A stretch of DNA of 64,000 bases from VXMT01 sp965204835 (GTDB lineage Bacteria > Chloroflexota > Dehalococcoidia > UBA2979). Made by a program: the position numbers and the translations under genes. The stretch lies in the NCBI GenBank assembly GCA_965204835.1, contig OZ242017.1, forward strand, positions 124,001 through 188,000, written 5' to 3'. Positions 24,277-32,655 of the stretch are shown one piece after another (position 1 is the first letter of the stretch; the number at the start of each line of letters is the position of its first letter). A model generated the notes under the pieces. The model was given only the letters and a program-made list of their open reading frames with translations, made no database searches and was not told the DNA's origin.

Positions 24277-24315
24277 CCTGCACCGGGAGTAGCGTGCGCC
24301 AGGGGTAGCCGCGCG
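24268..24315 (+). repeat. 16-base tandem repeat over the lysC stop codon
   Basis: Three successive 16-base units begin at 24268, 24284 and 24300. Units 1 and 2 match at 14 of 16 positions (CGGGAGTAGCCTGCAC and CGGGAGTAGCGTGCGC); unit 3 is degenerate. The lysC stop TAG is in unit 1 and is repeated in frame-shifted copies. This looks like slippage duplication. Confidence 0.5.
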
Positions 24316-24337
24316 GCTGCCGGAAGGGCGGTGCTCG

Positions 24338-24820
24338 ATGCGCCGCGACCCGAGACTCACCCGTCTCTCCGAGGAGCACCACCACGGCCTCGTCTTCGCG
24401 CTGCGGCTCGAGGGCGAGCTGCCCGAGGCGGGCGACGCCGAGCTCGCTGACCTCTACGGCGACCTGCTGCGCTTCTGGGCGCGCGGCCTGCTTCCCCACT
24501 TCCACGCGGAGACCGAGTGCCTCATCGCGCGCCTCGTCCGCCACGTGCCGGACGACGACGACCGAGTGCGGCGCATCCAGCGCGACCATCTCGGCATGGA
24601 GGCGCTGGTCGCGCGCATGCGCGACGCATCAGCCGACGAGGACCGCCGAACCGCCCTCGCCACGTTCGGGGAGACGCTGCGGGCGCACATCCGGTGGGAG
24701 GAGCGCGTGCTGTTCGAGTCGCTGCAGGAGGACCTCAGCGAGGCCGAGCTGGACGCGGCGGGCGCGGAGATCCTCGACCGTCTGCCAAAGCCGACGCGGT
24801 CGCCGTGGGTGGAGGGCTAA
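24338..24820 (+). CDS. hemerythrin HHE-domain protein
   Basis: The 160-residue four-helix protein has the metal-ligand pattern of the hemerythrin/HHE family: EEHHHG near residue 12, HFHAETE near 54, RDHLGME near 84 and HIRWEERVLFE near 116, giving His and Glu ligands for a diiron site. Such proteins bind O2, NO or iron. It lies about 60 bases after lysC with a GGAAGGG site upstream and 2 bases before the next gene. Confidence 0.87.
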   Translation: MRRDPRLTRLSEEHHHGLVFALRLEGELPEAGDAELADLYGDLLRFWARGLLPHFHAETECLIARLVRHVPDDDDRVRRIQRDHLGMEALVARMRDASADEDRRTALATFGETLRAHIRWEERVLFESLQEDLSEAELDAAGAEILDRLPKPTRSPWVEG

Positions 24821-24821
24821 C

Positions 24822-25271
24822 ATGTTCGACGACTACTGGGACGCATTCGAAGAGTTCGTTCGCGCCGCGGGCCACACCTTCGAGTTCCGTAAGCTCGGGA
24901 GCCACGAGTACTTCAGGCGGGTGCGGATAGACGGCGTGCCAGTGAGCCACGCGCACTTTGCTGTCGCGGTGAGCACGTCAGGCAGCAGCGTTCGTCCCGC
25001 CGGTGCAAGGGTGCAACTTGTCCTCGAAGGGAAGTTCGCGTCGCACTACGCACCTCAGCTTGTGGCCCAGCGAGGGCAGATCGAAAAGGAGATTCCTAAC
25101 GTTCACTGGCTTCGCGGAGCCGGAAAGGCGTCTCACATCGAAGTGCGCGCCGAGCAACACCTTGATCAGCGAGGCGATTGGGAGGCGGACTTCGCGTGGA
25201 TGCTCCAGCGGCTAACCTCGTTTCAACGAGTGCTCGCTCCCCGAGTCCAGGAAGCCCGCGGCCGGCTCTAG
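24822..25271 (+). CDS. DUF4268-like protein
   Basis: The 149-residue product starts 2 bases after the hemerythrin-like gene. The pattern (YWDAFEEFVRAAG, a central VQLVLEGKFASHYAPQLV, IEKEIPNVHWLR, and a C-terminal DWEADFAWMLQRLTSFQRVLAPRV, split here) resembles DUF4268, a domain found alone or beside restriction and defence genes. The assignment is by eye. GC content is lower than in the neighbours. It overlaps the minus-strand gene at 25268 tail to tail by 4 bases. Confidence 0.65.
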   Translation: MFDDYWDAFEEFVRAAGHTFEFRKLGSHEYFRRVRIDGVPVSHAHFAVAVSTSGSSVRPAGARVQLVLEGKFASHYAPQLVAQRGQIEKEIPNVHWLRGAGKASHIEVRAEQHLDQRGDWEADFAWMLQRLTSFQRVLAPRVQEARGRL

Positions 25272-25513
25272 CGGGCCCGAACCGGCTCGTTTTCCTCTCC
25301 ACGCGTGAGGTACTGGAGGGTTCCGTAGTCGATCAACCATCGAGCTACTTCGGCGGTCTCACAAGTCTTCCCTGAGGCTACGTCCTCGAGCATCTCCTCT
25401 GACGAGCGCCCATACCGGCGCTCCATGCTGCGGACGAAGGCCCTGAGTCGGGTGACGGTCGCGTCGATAGACTCGCGGCGTACGCGAAGCTCGTAGCGTA
25501 GCTGCCTCGGCAT
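25268..25513 (-). CDS. small antitoxin-like protein
   Basis: From the ATG at 25513 (GGAGA seven bases upstream) the product is 81 residues: MPRQLRYELRVRRESID..., then ERRYGRSSEEMLEDVASG and a C-terminal TAEVARWLIDYGTLQYL. The pattern 'ERxYGxSSEEfxxxxxxG...W' is typical of small proteins paired with uncharacterised toxins, but no partner is adjacent on this strand. A longer reading from 25573 would start inside the palindrome at 25569-25603, so it is rejected. Confidence 0.6.
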   Translation of the reverse strand: MPRQLRYELRVRRESIDATVTRLRAFVRSMERRYGRSSEEMLEDVASGKTCETAEVARWLIDYGTLQYLTRGEENEPVRAR

Positions 25514-25568
25514 TGGCACGTCTCCGGCTGGCCCGACACGCACGCTTGGTTCTCCTCGGCACGAGCGA

Positions 25569-25603
25569 TGCACAGATTGAAGGTACTACCTTCAGATTGT
25601 GCA
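25569..25603. promoter_or_regulatory. 35-base palindromic operator candidate
   Basis: A perfect 17-base core TGAAGGTA-C-TACCTTCA is flanked by non-pairing GAT on each side, then by a further six-base pairing TGCACA/TGTGCA. It is centred at 25586, about 73 bases upstream of the small antitoxin-like gene and 150 upstream of dnaE. The two nested dyads suit a dimeric or tetrameric repressor, most simply the product of the adjacent small gene. Confidence 0.6.
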
Positions 25604-25662
25604 CGCGGAGGAATCGGGCCGCGGCGTGACAGAACTTGCTGGCGGGGGCTTGGCGGCCCGTG

Positions 25663-25668
25663 TAGTAT
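25663..25668 (+). promoter_or_regulatory. -10 hexamer TAGTAT for dnaE
   Basis: TAGTAT lies 67 bases before the dnaE ATG. No -35 hexamer at normal spacing was found. Confidence 0.35.
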
Positions 25669-25735
25669 CCCCCGTACGCCCGTTCGCGTAATGACGTAAG
25701 CCGATTTCTCGAATGAGGGACGAGCCGGAAGCCCG

Positions 25736-28700
25736 ATGTTCGCCCACCTCCACACCCACTCCGAATACTCGCTGCTCGACGGGCTGAGCACGATCCCGGA
25801 CCTCGTGGCGCGCGCGAAGGCGCTCGGGCAGGACTCCCTCGCCATCACCGACCACGGCGCGCTCTACGGCGCCCTCAAGTTCTACGAGGAAGCACGCGCG
25901 AACGAGATCAACCCCATCATCGGCCTCGAGGCGTACGTGGCGCCGGGCAGCCGCCTGGAGCGCAACCCCTCCGAGCGCACCCCGTACCACCTCACCCTGC
26001 TCGCGCAGAACGAGACCGGCTACCGCAACCTGCTGCGGCTCTCCTCCGCATCCCACCTCGAGGGCTTCTACTACCGCCCGCGCGTCGACCGGGAGCTGCT
26101 CGCCGCGCACCACGAGGGGCTGATCGCGCTCTCCTCGTGCCCGTCGGGCGAGGTGCTGACGGCGCTGCAGGAGGAGCGCGAGGACGCCGCCCGCGAGGCG
26201 CTCGGGTGGTACCGCGACCTGTTCCAGGGGCGCTACTACGTCGAGCTGCAGGAGCACGGGCAGGCCCAGTTCTCGCGCCACACGCCGAAGCTCGTCGAGC
26301 TGGCGCGCGAGCTCGAGCTGCCGACGGTGCTGACCAACGACTCGCACTACACCCTGGAGGAACAGGAGCACCCGCACGACGTGCTGCTGTGCATTGGCAC
26401 GAACGCGACGGTGCACGAGACGAACCGCATGAAGCTCGAGGGTGGCTCCTTCTACCTCAAGTCCGAGGAGGAGATGCGGGCGCTGCTGCCCGAGCTGCCC
26501 GAGGCCTCCGACGAGACCGCGCGCATCGCCGAGCAGGTCGACATCCGCCTCGACTTCGGGCGGACGCTGCTGCCCGACCCCGGCATCCCCGCGGGCGCCA
26601 CGGCCGAGAGCCACCTGCGCGAGCTGTGCGAGCAGGGCCTGCGTGCGCGCTACCCGAACGCCACGAGGGAGCAGCGCGAGCGGCTCGACTACGAGCTCTC
26701 GGTGATCGCGGAGACCGGGTTCAACGAGTACATCCTGATCGTGCGCGACATCGCGCAGTTCGCCCGCAAGCGCGGCATCCCGATGGGCGTGCGCGGCTCG
26801 GCAGCGGCGTCGATGGTGCTGCACTGCCTCGACGTGACCGACATCGAGCCGACGCAGTACCGGCTGGTGTTCGAGCGCTTCCTCAACCCCGAGCGGCGCG
26901 AGATGCCGGACGTGGACTTCGACTTCGCCGACGACCGCCGCGAGGAGGTCATCCGCTACGCCGCCGAGCGTTACGGCCGCGAGCGCGTCGCGCAGATCGT
27001 GACGTTCGGGACGCTGGGCGCGAAGGCCGCGATCCGCGACACCGGGCGCGCACTCGGCATGAGCTACGGCGACGTCGACCGCGTCGCGCGGCTCGTGCCC
27101 AACACCCTCGGCGTCACGCTCGACGGCGCCCTCGGCGAGGTCGAGGAGCTGCAGGCCGCGTACGAGGGTGACCCGGCCGCGAAGGAGCTACTCGACACCG
27201 CGCGGTCGCTGGAGGGCGTCGCTCGCCACGCGAGCACGCACGCCGCCGGCATCGTCATCTCGCGCGAGCCGCTCGTCGAGGTCGCGCCGCTGCAGCGCGC
27301 GACCTCGGACCGCAGCGACGAGGCGGAGACGCTGCCGACGACGCAGTACGACATGAACGACGTGGCGAAGATCGGGCTGCTCAAGCTCGACTTCCTCGGG
27401 CTCGCCAACCTCACCATCCTCGGCAAGGCCGCGGAGCTGATCGACGGCGGGCTCGACCTCGAGGCGATCCCCGACGGCGACGAGGCCGCCGCGCAGCTGC
27501 TCGCCGAGGGGCGCACGTTCGGCGTCTTCCAGCTGGAAGGCGGCGGGATGCGCCGCTGGGTGCAGGAACTACAGCCGAGCGACATCCGCGAGCTCGCGGC
27601 GATGATCGCGCTCTACCGTCCCGGCCCCATGGAGCACATCCCGCGCTACATCGACGTGAAGTACGGACGCGCCGAGCCGCACTACCCGCACGAGGACCTC
27701 GCGCCGGTCCTCGACGAGACGTACGGGGTGATCACGTATCAGGACCAGGTGCTGGAGATCGCGCGCACCTTCGCCGGCTACACGCTCGGGCAGGCCGATG
27801 TGATGCGGAAGGCGATGGGCAAGAAGATCGCCGAGGTGATGCTGTCCGAGCGCGAGCGCTTCATCAGCGGAGCGACGGGGAAGGGCTACGACCAGCGCCT
27901 CGCCGAACAGCTCTTCGACCTCATCGAGCCGTTCGCGGGGTACGCGTTCAACAAGGCGCACGCCTTCTCGTACGCGGTCATCGCGTACCGCACGGCGTGG
28001 CTGAAGGCGCACTACCCCGTGGAGTTCATGACGGCCGTTCTGGCGGCCGCCGGGGCGCATCCGACGGGCGCGCAGGACCGCATCGCGGCCGCGATCGCCG
28101 AGTGCAGCCGCCTCGGGATCGAGGTACTCCCGCCGCACATCAACGAGTCCGGGCAGAACTTCGCGATCGGCTCGCGCGGCTCGGAGGGCGCGGGCGGCTC
28201 GATCCGGTTCGGGCTCGCGCAGATCAAGAACGTCGGCCAGGGCGCCGTCGAGGGCCTGCTGGCGGTGCGCGAGAAGGACGGCGCGTTCACCTCGATCGAG
28301 GACTTCGCGCGCCGCGTCGACCCGCGCGACTGCAACCGCCGCGTGCTCGAGTCGCTGGCGAAGGCCGGCGCGCTCGACCCGCTGCTGCGCCGCGACGAGG
28401 GCGAAGACCGCTCCTCGGTCGTCTTCGGCGTCGACCGCATCCTCACGGTGGCGCAGGAGGCGCAGCGCCAGCGCGACACCGGCCAGACCTCGATGTTCGA
28501 CCTCTTCGGCACCCAGGTGGACACACCGTTGCCCGCGCTGGAGCTCGAGGCGGTGCGGACGCCGGAGCGCGAGATCGGGGCGTGGGAGCGCGAGCTGCTC
28601 GGCACCTACGTCTCGTCGCACCCGTTCCGCGAGTCGGCGCGCAGCCTTGCACAGTGGGTCACGCACCAGACGACCGAGTTGACCGCCGACCTCGCCGGCC

Positions 28701-29485
28701 AGGAGGCGATCGTTGCCGGCATGGTCACGGGCGTGCGGCGGCTCACCACCCGGCAGGGCAAGGCCTTCGCCGCCGTCACCGTCGAGGACCTCGGCGGCAC
28801 CGCTGAGCTGACCGTCTGGCCCGACCGCTACGAGGAGCAGGAACACCGCCTGGTGCAGGGCAACGTCCTGCTCGCCAAGGTCGAGGTGCGCGAGCGTGGC
28901 GACCGGCTGACCGTCGCCGTCGAGGAGCTTGCGCCGTACGACCAGGAGCGCGGCCGGCCCATCGAGTTCGACCCCTCGAAGTTCACGGTCACGCGCGGTG
29001 CGCGTCGCCGCGGTCGCCGCCGCGACGGCGCCCCGGCCGCAAACGGCGCCAACGGCCGCGGGCCGAACGGGAGTGGCCCGAACGGCGGACCCCCCGGGCC
29101 GCGCCTGCAGGCCGTCCCGACGAACGGCGACGCGCAGGCCAACGGGGAGTCCTCGAACGGCGCCGCCCAGCGCGGCCTCCCGGCCACGCCCGCGCACGGC
29201 CCGGCGCGCCTCTTCATCGCCATGGAAGAGACCACCGACGTTGCGGCCGACCGGCGGCGCGTCGGGCGCATCCTGCGGCTGCTCGCCGACTTCCCCGGCG
29301 ACGAGCCCGCCGAGTTGCTCATCGTGGCGCGCGACGGGACGCGGACCCTGCTGAACCTACCGTCCGTCTCGGACATCGACGCGCTGGTGGCGGCGCTGCG
29401 GCCGCTGCTCGGCGTGCTCGGGCGCGCGGAGCGTGCGGGCGAGGCCGCCGAGGCCGCTCCACGCCTCGCCGCCGTCGGCGGGTAG
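25736..29485 (+). CDS. dnaE: DNA polymerase III alpha subunit
   Basis: Replicative DNA polymerase of 1249 residues. The PHP domain (1-210) keeps HLHTHSEYS and ITDHGAL metal ligands, so a proofreading-type PHP is possible. The polymerase core has the catalytic MPDVDFDF near 393 and LKLDFLGL near 550; thumb, fingers and tandem helix-hairpin-helix follow. An OB-fold (ELTADLAGQEAIVAGMVTGV) lies near 980-1065. After a basic stretch (RRRGRRRDG) comes an Asn/Gly/Pro-rich linker of about 60 residues and a C-terminal small domain (ARLFIAMEETTDVAADR). GGAAG precedes the ATG. Confidence 0.97.
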   Translation: MFAHLHTHSEYSLLDGLSTIPDLVARAKALGQDSLAITDHGALYGALKFYEEARANEINPIIGLEAYVAPGSRLERNPSERTPYHLTLLAQNETGYRNLLRLSSASHLEGFYYRPRVDRELLAAHHEGLIALSSCPSGEVLTALQEEREDAAREALGWYRDLFQGRYYVELQEHGQAQFSRHTPKLVELARELELPTVLTNDSHYTLEEQEHPHDVLLCIGTNATVHETNRMKLEGGSFYLKSEEEMRALLPELPEASDETARIAEQVDIRLDFGRTLLPDPGIPAGATAESHLRELCEQGLRARYPNATREQRERLDYELSVIAETGFNEYILIVRDIAQFARKRGIPMGVRGSAAASMVLHCLDVTDIEPTQYRLVFERFLNPERREMPDVDFDFADDRREEVIRYAAERYGRERVAQIVTFGTLGAKAAIRDTGRALGMSYGDVDRVARLVPNTLGVTLDGALGEVEELQAAYEGDPAAKELLDTARSLEGVARHASTHAAGIVISREPLVEVAPLQRATSDRSDEAETLPTTQYDMNDVAKIGLLKLDFLGLANLTILGKAAELIDGGLDLEAIPDGDEAAAQLLAEGRTFGVFQLEGGGMRRWVQELQPSDIRELAAMIALYRPGPMEHIPRYIDVKYGRAEPHYPHEDLAPVLDETYGVITYQDQVLEIARTFAGYTLGQADVMRKAMGKKIAEVMLSERERFISGATGKGYDQRLAEQLFDLIEPFAGYAFNKAHAFSYAVIAYRTAWLKAHYPVEFMTAVLAAAGAHPTGAQDRIAAAIAECSRLGIEVLPPHINESGQNFAIGSRGSEGAGGSIRFGLAQIKNVGQGAVEGLLAVREKDGAFTSIEDFARRVDPRDCNRRVLESLAKAGALDPLLRRDEGEDRSSVVFGVDRILTVAQEAQRQRDTGQTSMFDLFGTQVDTPLPALELEAVRTPEREIGAWERELLGTYVSSHPFRESARSLAQWVTHQTTELTADLAGQEAIVAGMVTGVRRLTTRQGKAFAAVTVEDLGGTAELTVWPDRYEEQEHRLVQGNVLLAKVEVRERGDRLTVAVEELAPYDQERGRPIEFDPSKFTVTRGARRRGRRRDGAPAANGANGRGPNGSGPNGGPPGPRLQAVPTNGDAQANGESSNGAAQRGLPATPAHGPARLFIAMEETTDVAADRRRVGRILRLLADFPGDEPAELLIVARDGTRTLLNLPSVSDIDALVAALRPLLGVLGRAERAGEAAEAAPRLAAVGG

Positions 29486-29524
29486 GTCGCGCCCGCGCCT
29501 GCTTCGCCACGGGCGCGGATTCGG

Positions 29525-29530
29525 TAGACT
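29525..29530 (+). promoter_or_regulatory. -10 hexamer TAGACT for the first moxR operon
   Basis: TAGACT lies 57 bases before the ATG at 29587, in the short gap after dnaE. It excludes an in-frame TTG at 29530 as the start. No clear -35 is visible. Confidence 0.45.
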
Positions 29531-29586
29531 TGATCGCAGGCCCCCAGGCCGCCCCCACCACGACGCATGTCAGGAAGTCGCCGGCC

Positions 29587-30588
29587 ATGACGCAGCAGAC
29601 CTCGGAACCCGAGGCGGCGCGTGCGCGCGAGTCCGCCGCCGCCAACCCGACCATCGAGCGCGTGCAGTCGCAGGTCGCGCGCGTCATCGTCGGGCAGCAA
29701 CGGCTCATCGACCGCCTCTTCGTCGCGCTCCTCAGCGAGCAGCACGCGCTCATCGAGGGCGTCCCGGGGCTGGCGAAGACGCTCACGGTCTCGACGCTCG
29801 CGCAGTCACTCGACCTCTCGTTCGCGCGCATCCAGTTCACGCCGGACCTGCTGCCCGCCGACATCACGGGCACGCTGGTCTACAACCAGACCGCCGGGGA
29901 GTTCACGCTGCGTCGCGGGCCGCTCTTCGCGAACGTGATCCTCGCCGACGAGATCAACCGCGCCCCGGCCAAGGTGCAGTCGGCGCTGCTCGAGGCGATG
30001 CAGGAGCGCCAGGTCACGATCGGCGGCGAGACGCACCGCCTCCCGCAACCGTTCTTCGTGCTCGCCACCCAGAACCCGATCGAGCACGAGGGCACCTACC
30101 CGCTGCCCGAGGCGCAGCTCGACCGCTTCATGCTCAAGGTGATCGTCGGCTACCCCCGGCGCGACGAGGAGCGCACGATCCTCGCGCGCTCGCTCGACGG
30201 CGAGGAGCCGCGTATCCACCCGGCGGCCGACTCGGCCGACCTCGCCGACGTCGTGCGCGAGGCGGCCAACGTGCTGGTTAACGAGCGGCTGCGCGAGTAC
30301 ATCGTGCGGATCATCGAGGCGACGCGGGACCCGGCGCGCTACCGCATGCCGGAGCTGGAGCCGCTCATCGAGTTCGGCGCCTCGCCGCGCGCGGCGACGA
30401 TGCTCGCGCAGGCGGTGCGGGCGCACGCCTTCGTCTCCGGCCGCGACTACGCGCTGCCCGAGGACGTGAAGGACCTCACGCCCGACGTGCTGCGCCACCG
30501 GCTCGTTCTGACGTACGAGGCCGAGGCGCAGGGGGTGAGCGCCGACGAGATCATCGAGCGCCTGCTCGAGAGCGTCGGGATCCCGTAG
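29587..30588 (+). CDS. MoxR-type AAA ATPase
   Basis: MoxR ATPases act with von Willebrand A (VWA) domain proteins as metal-insertion or assembly chaperones. The 333-residue product has Walker A-like EGVPGLAKT near residue 58, Walker B VILADEINRA near 117, sensor ATQNPIEHEGTYPLPEAQLDRF near 160 (split motif ATQNPIE and LPEAQLDRF), and arginine residues in the lid. It leads a five-gene run with DUF58, BatD-like, BatA and BatBC genes. The ATG at 29587 lies after the -10 motif at 29525. Confidence 0.93.
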   Translation: MTQQTSEPEAARARESAAANPTIERVQSQVARVIVGQQRLIDRLFVALLSEQHALIEGVPGLAKTLTVSTLAQSLDLSFARIQFTPDLLPADITGTLVYNQTAGEFTLRRGPLFANVILADEINRAPAKVQSALLEAMQERQVTIGGETHRLPQPFFVLATQNPIEHEGTYPLPEAQLDRFMLKVIVGYPRRDEERTILARSLDGEEPRIHPAADSADLADVVREAANVLVNERLREYIVRIIEATRDPARYRMPELEPLIEFGASPRAATMLAQAVRAHAFVSGRDYALPEDVKDLTPDVLRHRLVLTYEAEAQGVSADEIIERLLESVGIP

Positions 30589-30590
30589 CC

Positions 30591-31622
30591 ATGCCTCGCT
30601 TCCCCTGGCTGCGGTGGCCGGGGCGCGCGCGAGGCCGGGGCGACGTCCAGGACCAGACCACACGCCCACTCGGCCGCGCGCCGATGCTGCCCGCGCCGCT
30701 GCTCGCCTCGATGCGGCGGCTGGAGCTGCGCGCGCGGCGGCTCGTCGCCACCGAGCTGGCGGGCGAGTACCGCAGCGTGTTCCGCGGATTCGGCATCGAG
30801 TTCGCCGAGGCGCGCGAGTACGTCCCCGGCGACGACGTCCGGCTGATCGACTGGAACGTGACCGCCCGCATGGGCTCGCCGTGGGTGAAGGAGTACACCG
30901 AGGAGCGCGAGTTGCACGTCGTCTGCGCGGTCGACATCTCCGCCTCGCAGCTCGCGGGCCGGCCCGAGCAGGGCCGCCGCGCCGCCGCCGCCGAGGTCTG
31001 CGCGCTGCTCACCCTGTCGGCGGCGACCAGCCAGGACCGCGCCGGGCTGCTCACCTTCGCGGGCGCACCGGAGCGCTTCGTCCCGCCCGACAAGGGGACC
31101 CGCCACGCGCTGCGGATCGTGCGCGAGGTGCTCGACCACGCGCCGCCGGGCAGCGAGGGCACCTCGATCGCCGCGGCGTGCGACTACCTGGGGCGCGTGC
31201 TCAGGCGGCGCTCGCTGGTGTTCCTGATCTCCGACTTCCTCGACGACGACTACGTGCGCGCGCTGCGCGACCTCGCCCAGCGCCACGAGGTGATCGCCGT
31301 CTCCGTCGTCGACCCGCTCGACGAGGCGCTCCCCGACGCGGGGCTCGTGGAGGTCGAGGGCATCGAGGGCGCCGGCCGCATCCTCGTCGATAGCTCCGAT
31401 CCCGCGCTCCGCGAGCGCTACGCCGCCACCGCGCACGAGCGAGCGGAGGCGCGCCGCGAGGTGCTGCGCTCGGCGGGCATCGACGAGATCGAGGTGCGGA
31501 CGGACGCCGACGCCGCGGAGCCGGTCATGACCTACTTCCGCCGGCGCGCCGCCGGGGTGCAGCCCCGCGAGCGCCCGCCCGGCCGCCGCGCATACTGCGC
31601 CCGCGCCCGCGCCCGGGGCTAG
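30591..31622 (+). CDS. DUF58 domain protein
   Basis: The 343-residue protein starts 2 bases after moxR. The DUF58 signature DVRLIDWNVTARMGSPWVKEY lies near residue 80 (as DVRLIDWN and VKEYTEERE), and a degenerate VWA-like fold follows (VVCAVDISAS; SLVFLISDFLDD). DUF58 proteins are the standard partners of MoxR. The last 30 residues are Arg/Pro-rich. It is soluble with no membrane helix. Confidence 0.9.
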   Translation: MPRFPWLRWPGRARGRGDVQDQTTRPLGRAPMLPAPLLASMRRLELRARRLVATELAGEYRSVFRGFGIEFAEAREYVPGDDVRLIDWNVTARMGSPWVKEYTEERELHVVCAVDISASQLAGRPEQGRRAAAAEVCALLTLSAATSQDRAGLLTFAGAPERFVPPDKGTRHALRIVREVLDHAPPGSEGTSIAAACDYLGRVLRRRSLVFLISDFLDDDYVRALRDLAQRHEVIAVSVVDPLDEALPDAGLVEVEGIEGAGRILVDSSDPALRERYAATAHERAEARREVLRSAGIDEIEVRTDADAAEPVMTYFRRRAAGVQPRERPPGRRAYCARARARG

Positions 31623-31626
31623 TCCC

Positions 31627-32655
31627 GTGTCGCCGCATGCACGCATGGCCGCCCTCGTCGCCATCGCCGTACTGGCGGGCACCGGGCTCGCCACGCACGG
31701 CGTCGCCGTCGCGCAGGAGGCGCCGATCGACGTGCGCGTCGACCTCGAACCGCGTCGCGCGACGCTGGGTGATCGCGTGCGGCTGACCGTGACCGTGGTG
31801 CATGGCGACGCCGTGCTCATCACCGCCGAGCCCCCCGAGCCGCGCGAGGGGCTCACCCTCGTCGACACCGTGCCGGTGACGACCGTCGTGCAGGCGGACG
31901 GTCAGCTGCGCAGCGAGTTCGGCTTCACGTTCGCGGCGTTCGAGCTCGGCCTGATGCAGGCGGCGCCGGTGCGCATCCTGTGGCTGCACGAGGACGGCCG
32001 CTCCGGCTCCACGCAGGTGCTGCCGCCGCCGTTCGAGGTGGCCTCGGCGGCGCTCGGCGACCCCTCGGCGCTGCGGCCGCTCAAGCCGCAGGCGGAGTAC
32101 GGCGAGCCGCCCGCGGCGTGGGTGCGCCCCGCGGTCGCGGCCGGCGCGGCGGCGGCGCTGCTGCTGGTCGGCGGGCTCGCCCTCTGGCTGCGGCGCAGGC
32201 GGACGCCGGAGCCCGTGGCCGCGCCCGTCGTGGTGGCGGCCGGGCCGGAGGCCGACGCACGACGGGCCCTCGAGGAGCTCGCGTCGAGCGGGCTGCTCCA
32301 GTCGGGGGACTTCGGGACGTTCTACGGCACGATCGCGGTGGTGATGCGGCGCTACCTGGAGGCGCGGTTCGTCTTCCCCGCCACCGCCCTCACGACGCCC
32401 GAGCTCGACGCGCGCATGGACGACGCCGGCATCGAGCGCTGGCAGTCGCGGCTGGCCGAGGGCCTGCTCGACCGCTGCGACGCGGCGGTCTACGCCGGCT
32501 ACGTGCCGGACCCGGTCGCCGCAGACCACGACCTCACCGTCGCGTTCGAAATCGTCGAGCTCTCGCGCGAGCGACCCGCCGAGGAGGCCCCGGTCAGCTT
32601 CGAGCGACCCCCCGACGGCGCGGTCGGCGGCAACGGGAGCGGGGGCGCGCGATGA
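31627..32655 (+). CDS. BatD-like membrane protein
   Basis: The 342-residue protein has a signal peptide (AALVAIAVLAGTGLATHGVAVA), an extracytoplasmic beta-rich region of about 130 residues (IDVRVDLEPRRATLGDRVRLTVTV, split), one membrane segment near 165-190, and a cytoplasmic helical tail (LEELASSGLLQSGDFGTFY ... MRRYLEARF). This layout matches BatD/DUF4381-type proteins of Bat aerotolerance operons. The GTG start is 5 bases after DUF58. Its TGA overlaps the next ATG. Confidence 0.8.
   Translation: MSPHARMAALVAIAVLAGTGLATHGVAVAQEAPIDVRVDLEPRRATLGDRVRLTVTVVHGDAVLITAEPPEPREGLTLVDTVPVTTVVQADGQLRSEFGFTFAAFELGLMQAAPVRILWLHEDGRSGSTQVLPPPFEVASAALGDPSALRPLKPQAEYGEPPAAWVRPAVAAGAAAALLLVGGLALWLRRRRTPEPVAAPVVVAAGPEADARRALEELASSGLLQSGDFGTFYGTIAVVMRRYLEARFVFPATALTTPELDARMDDAGIERWQSRLAEGLLDRCDAAVYAGYVPDPVAADHDLTVAFEIVELSRERPAEEAPVSFERPPDGAVGGNGSGGAR

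Noticed and set aside
25513..25604. Longer start at 25573 for the small antitoxin-like gene
   Set aside because: It would begin inside the palindrome and lacks a ribosome site; ATG 25513 has GGAGA at good spacing.
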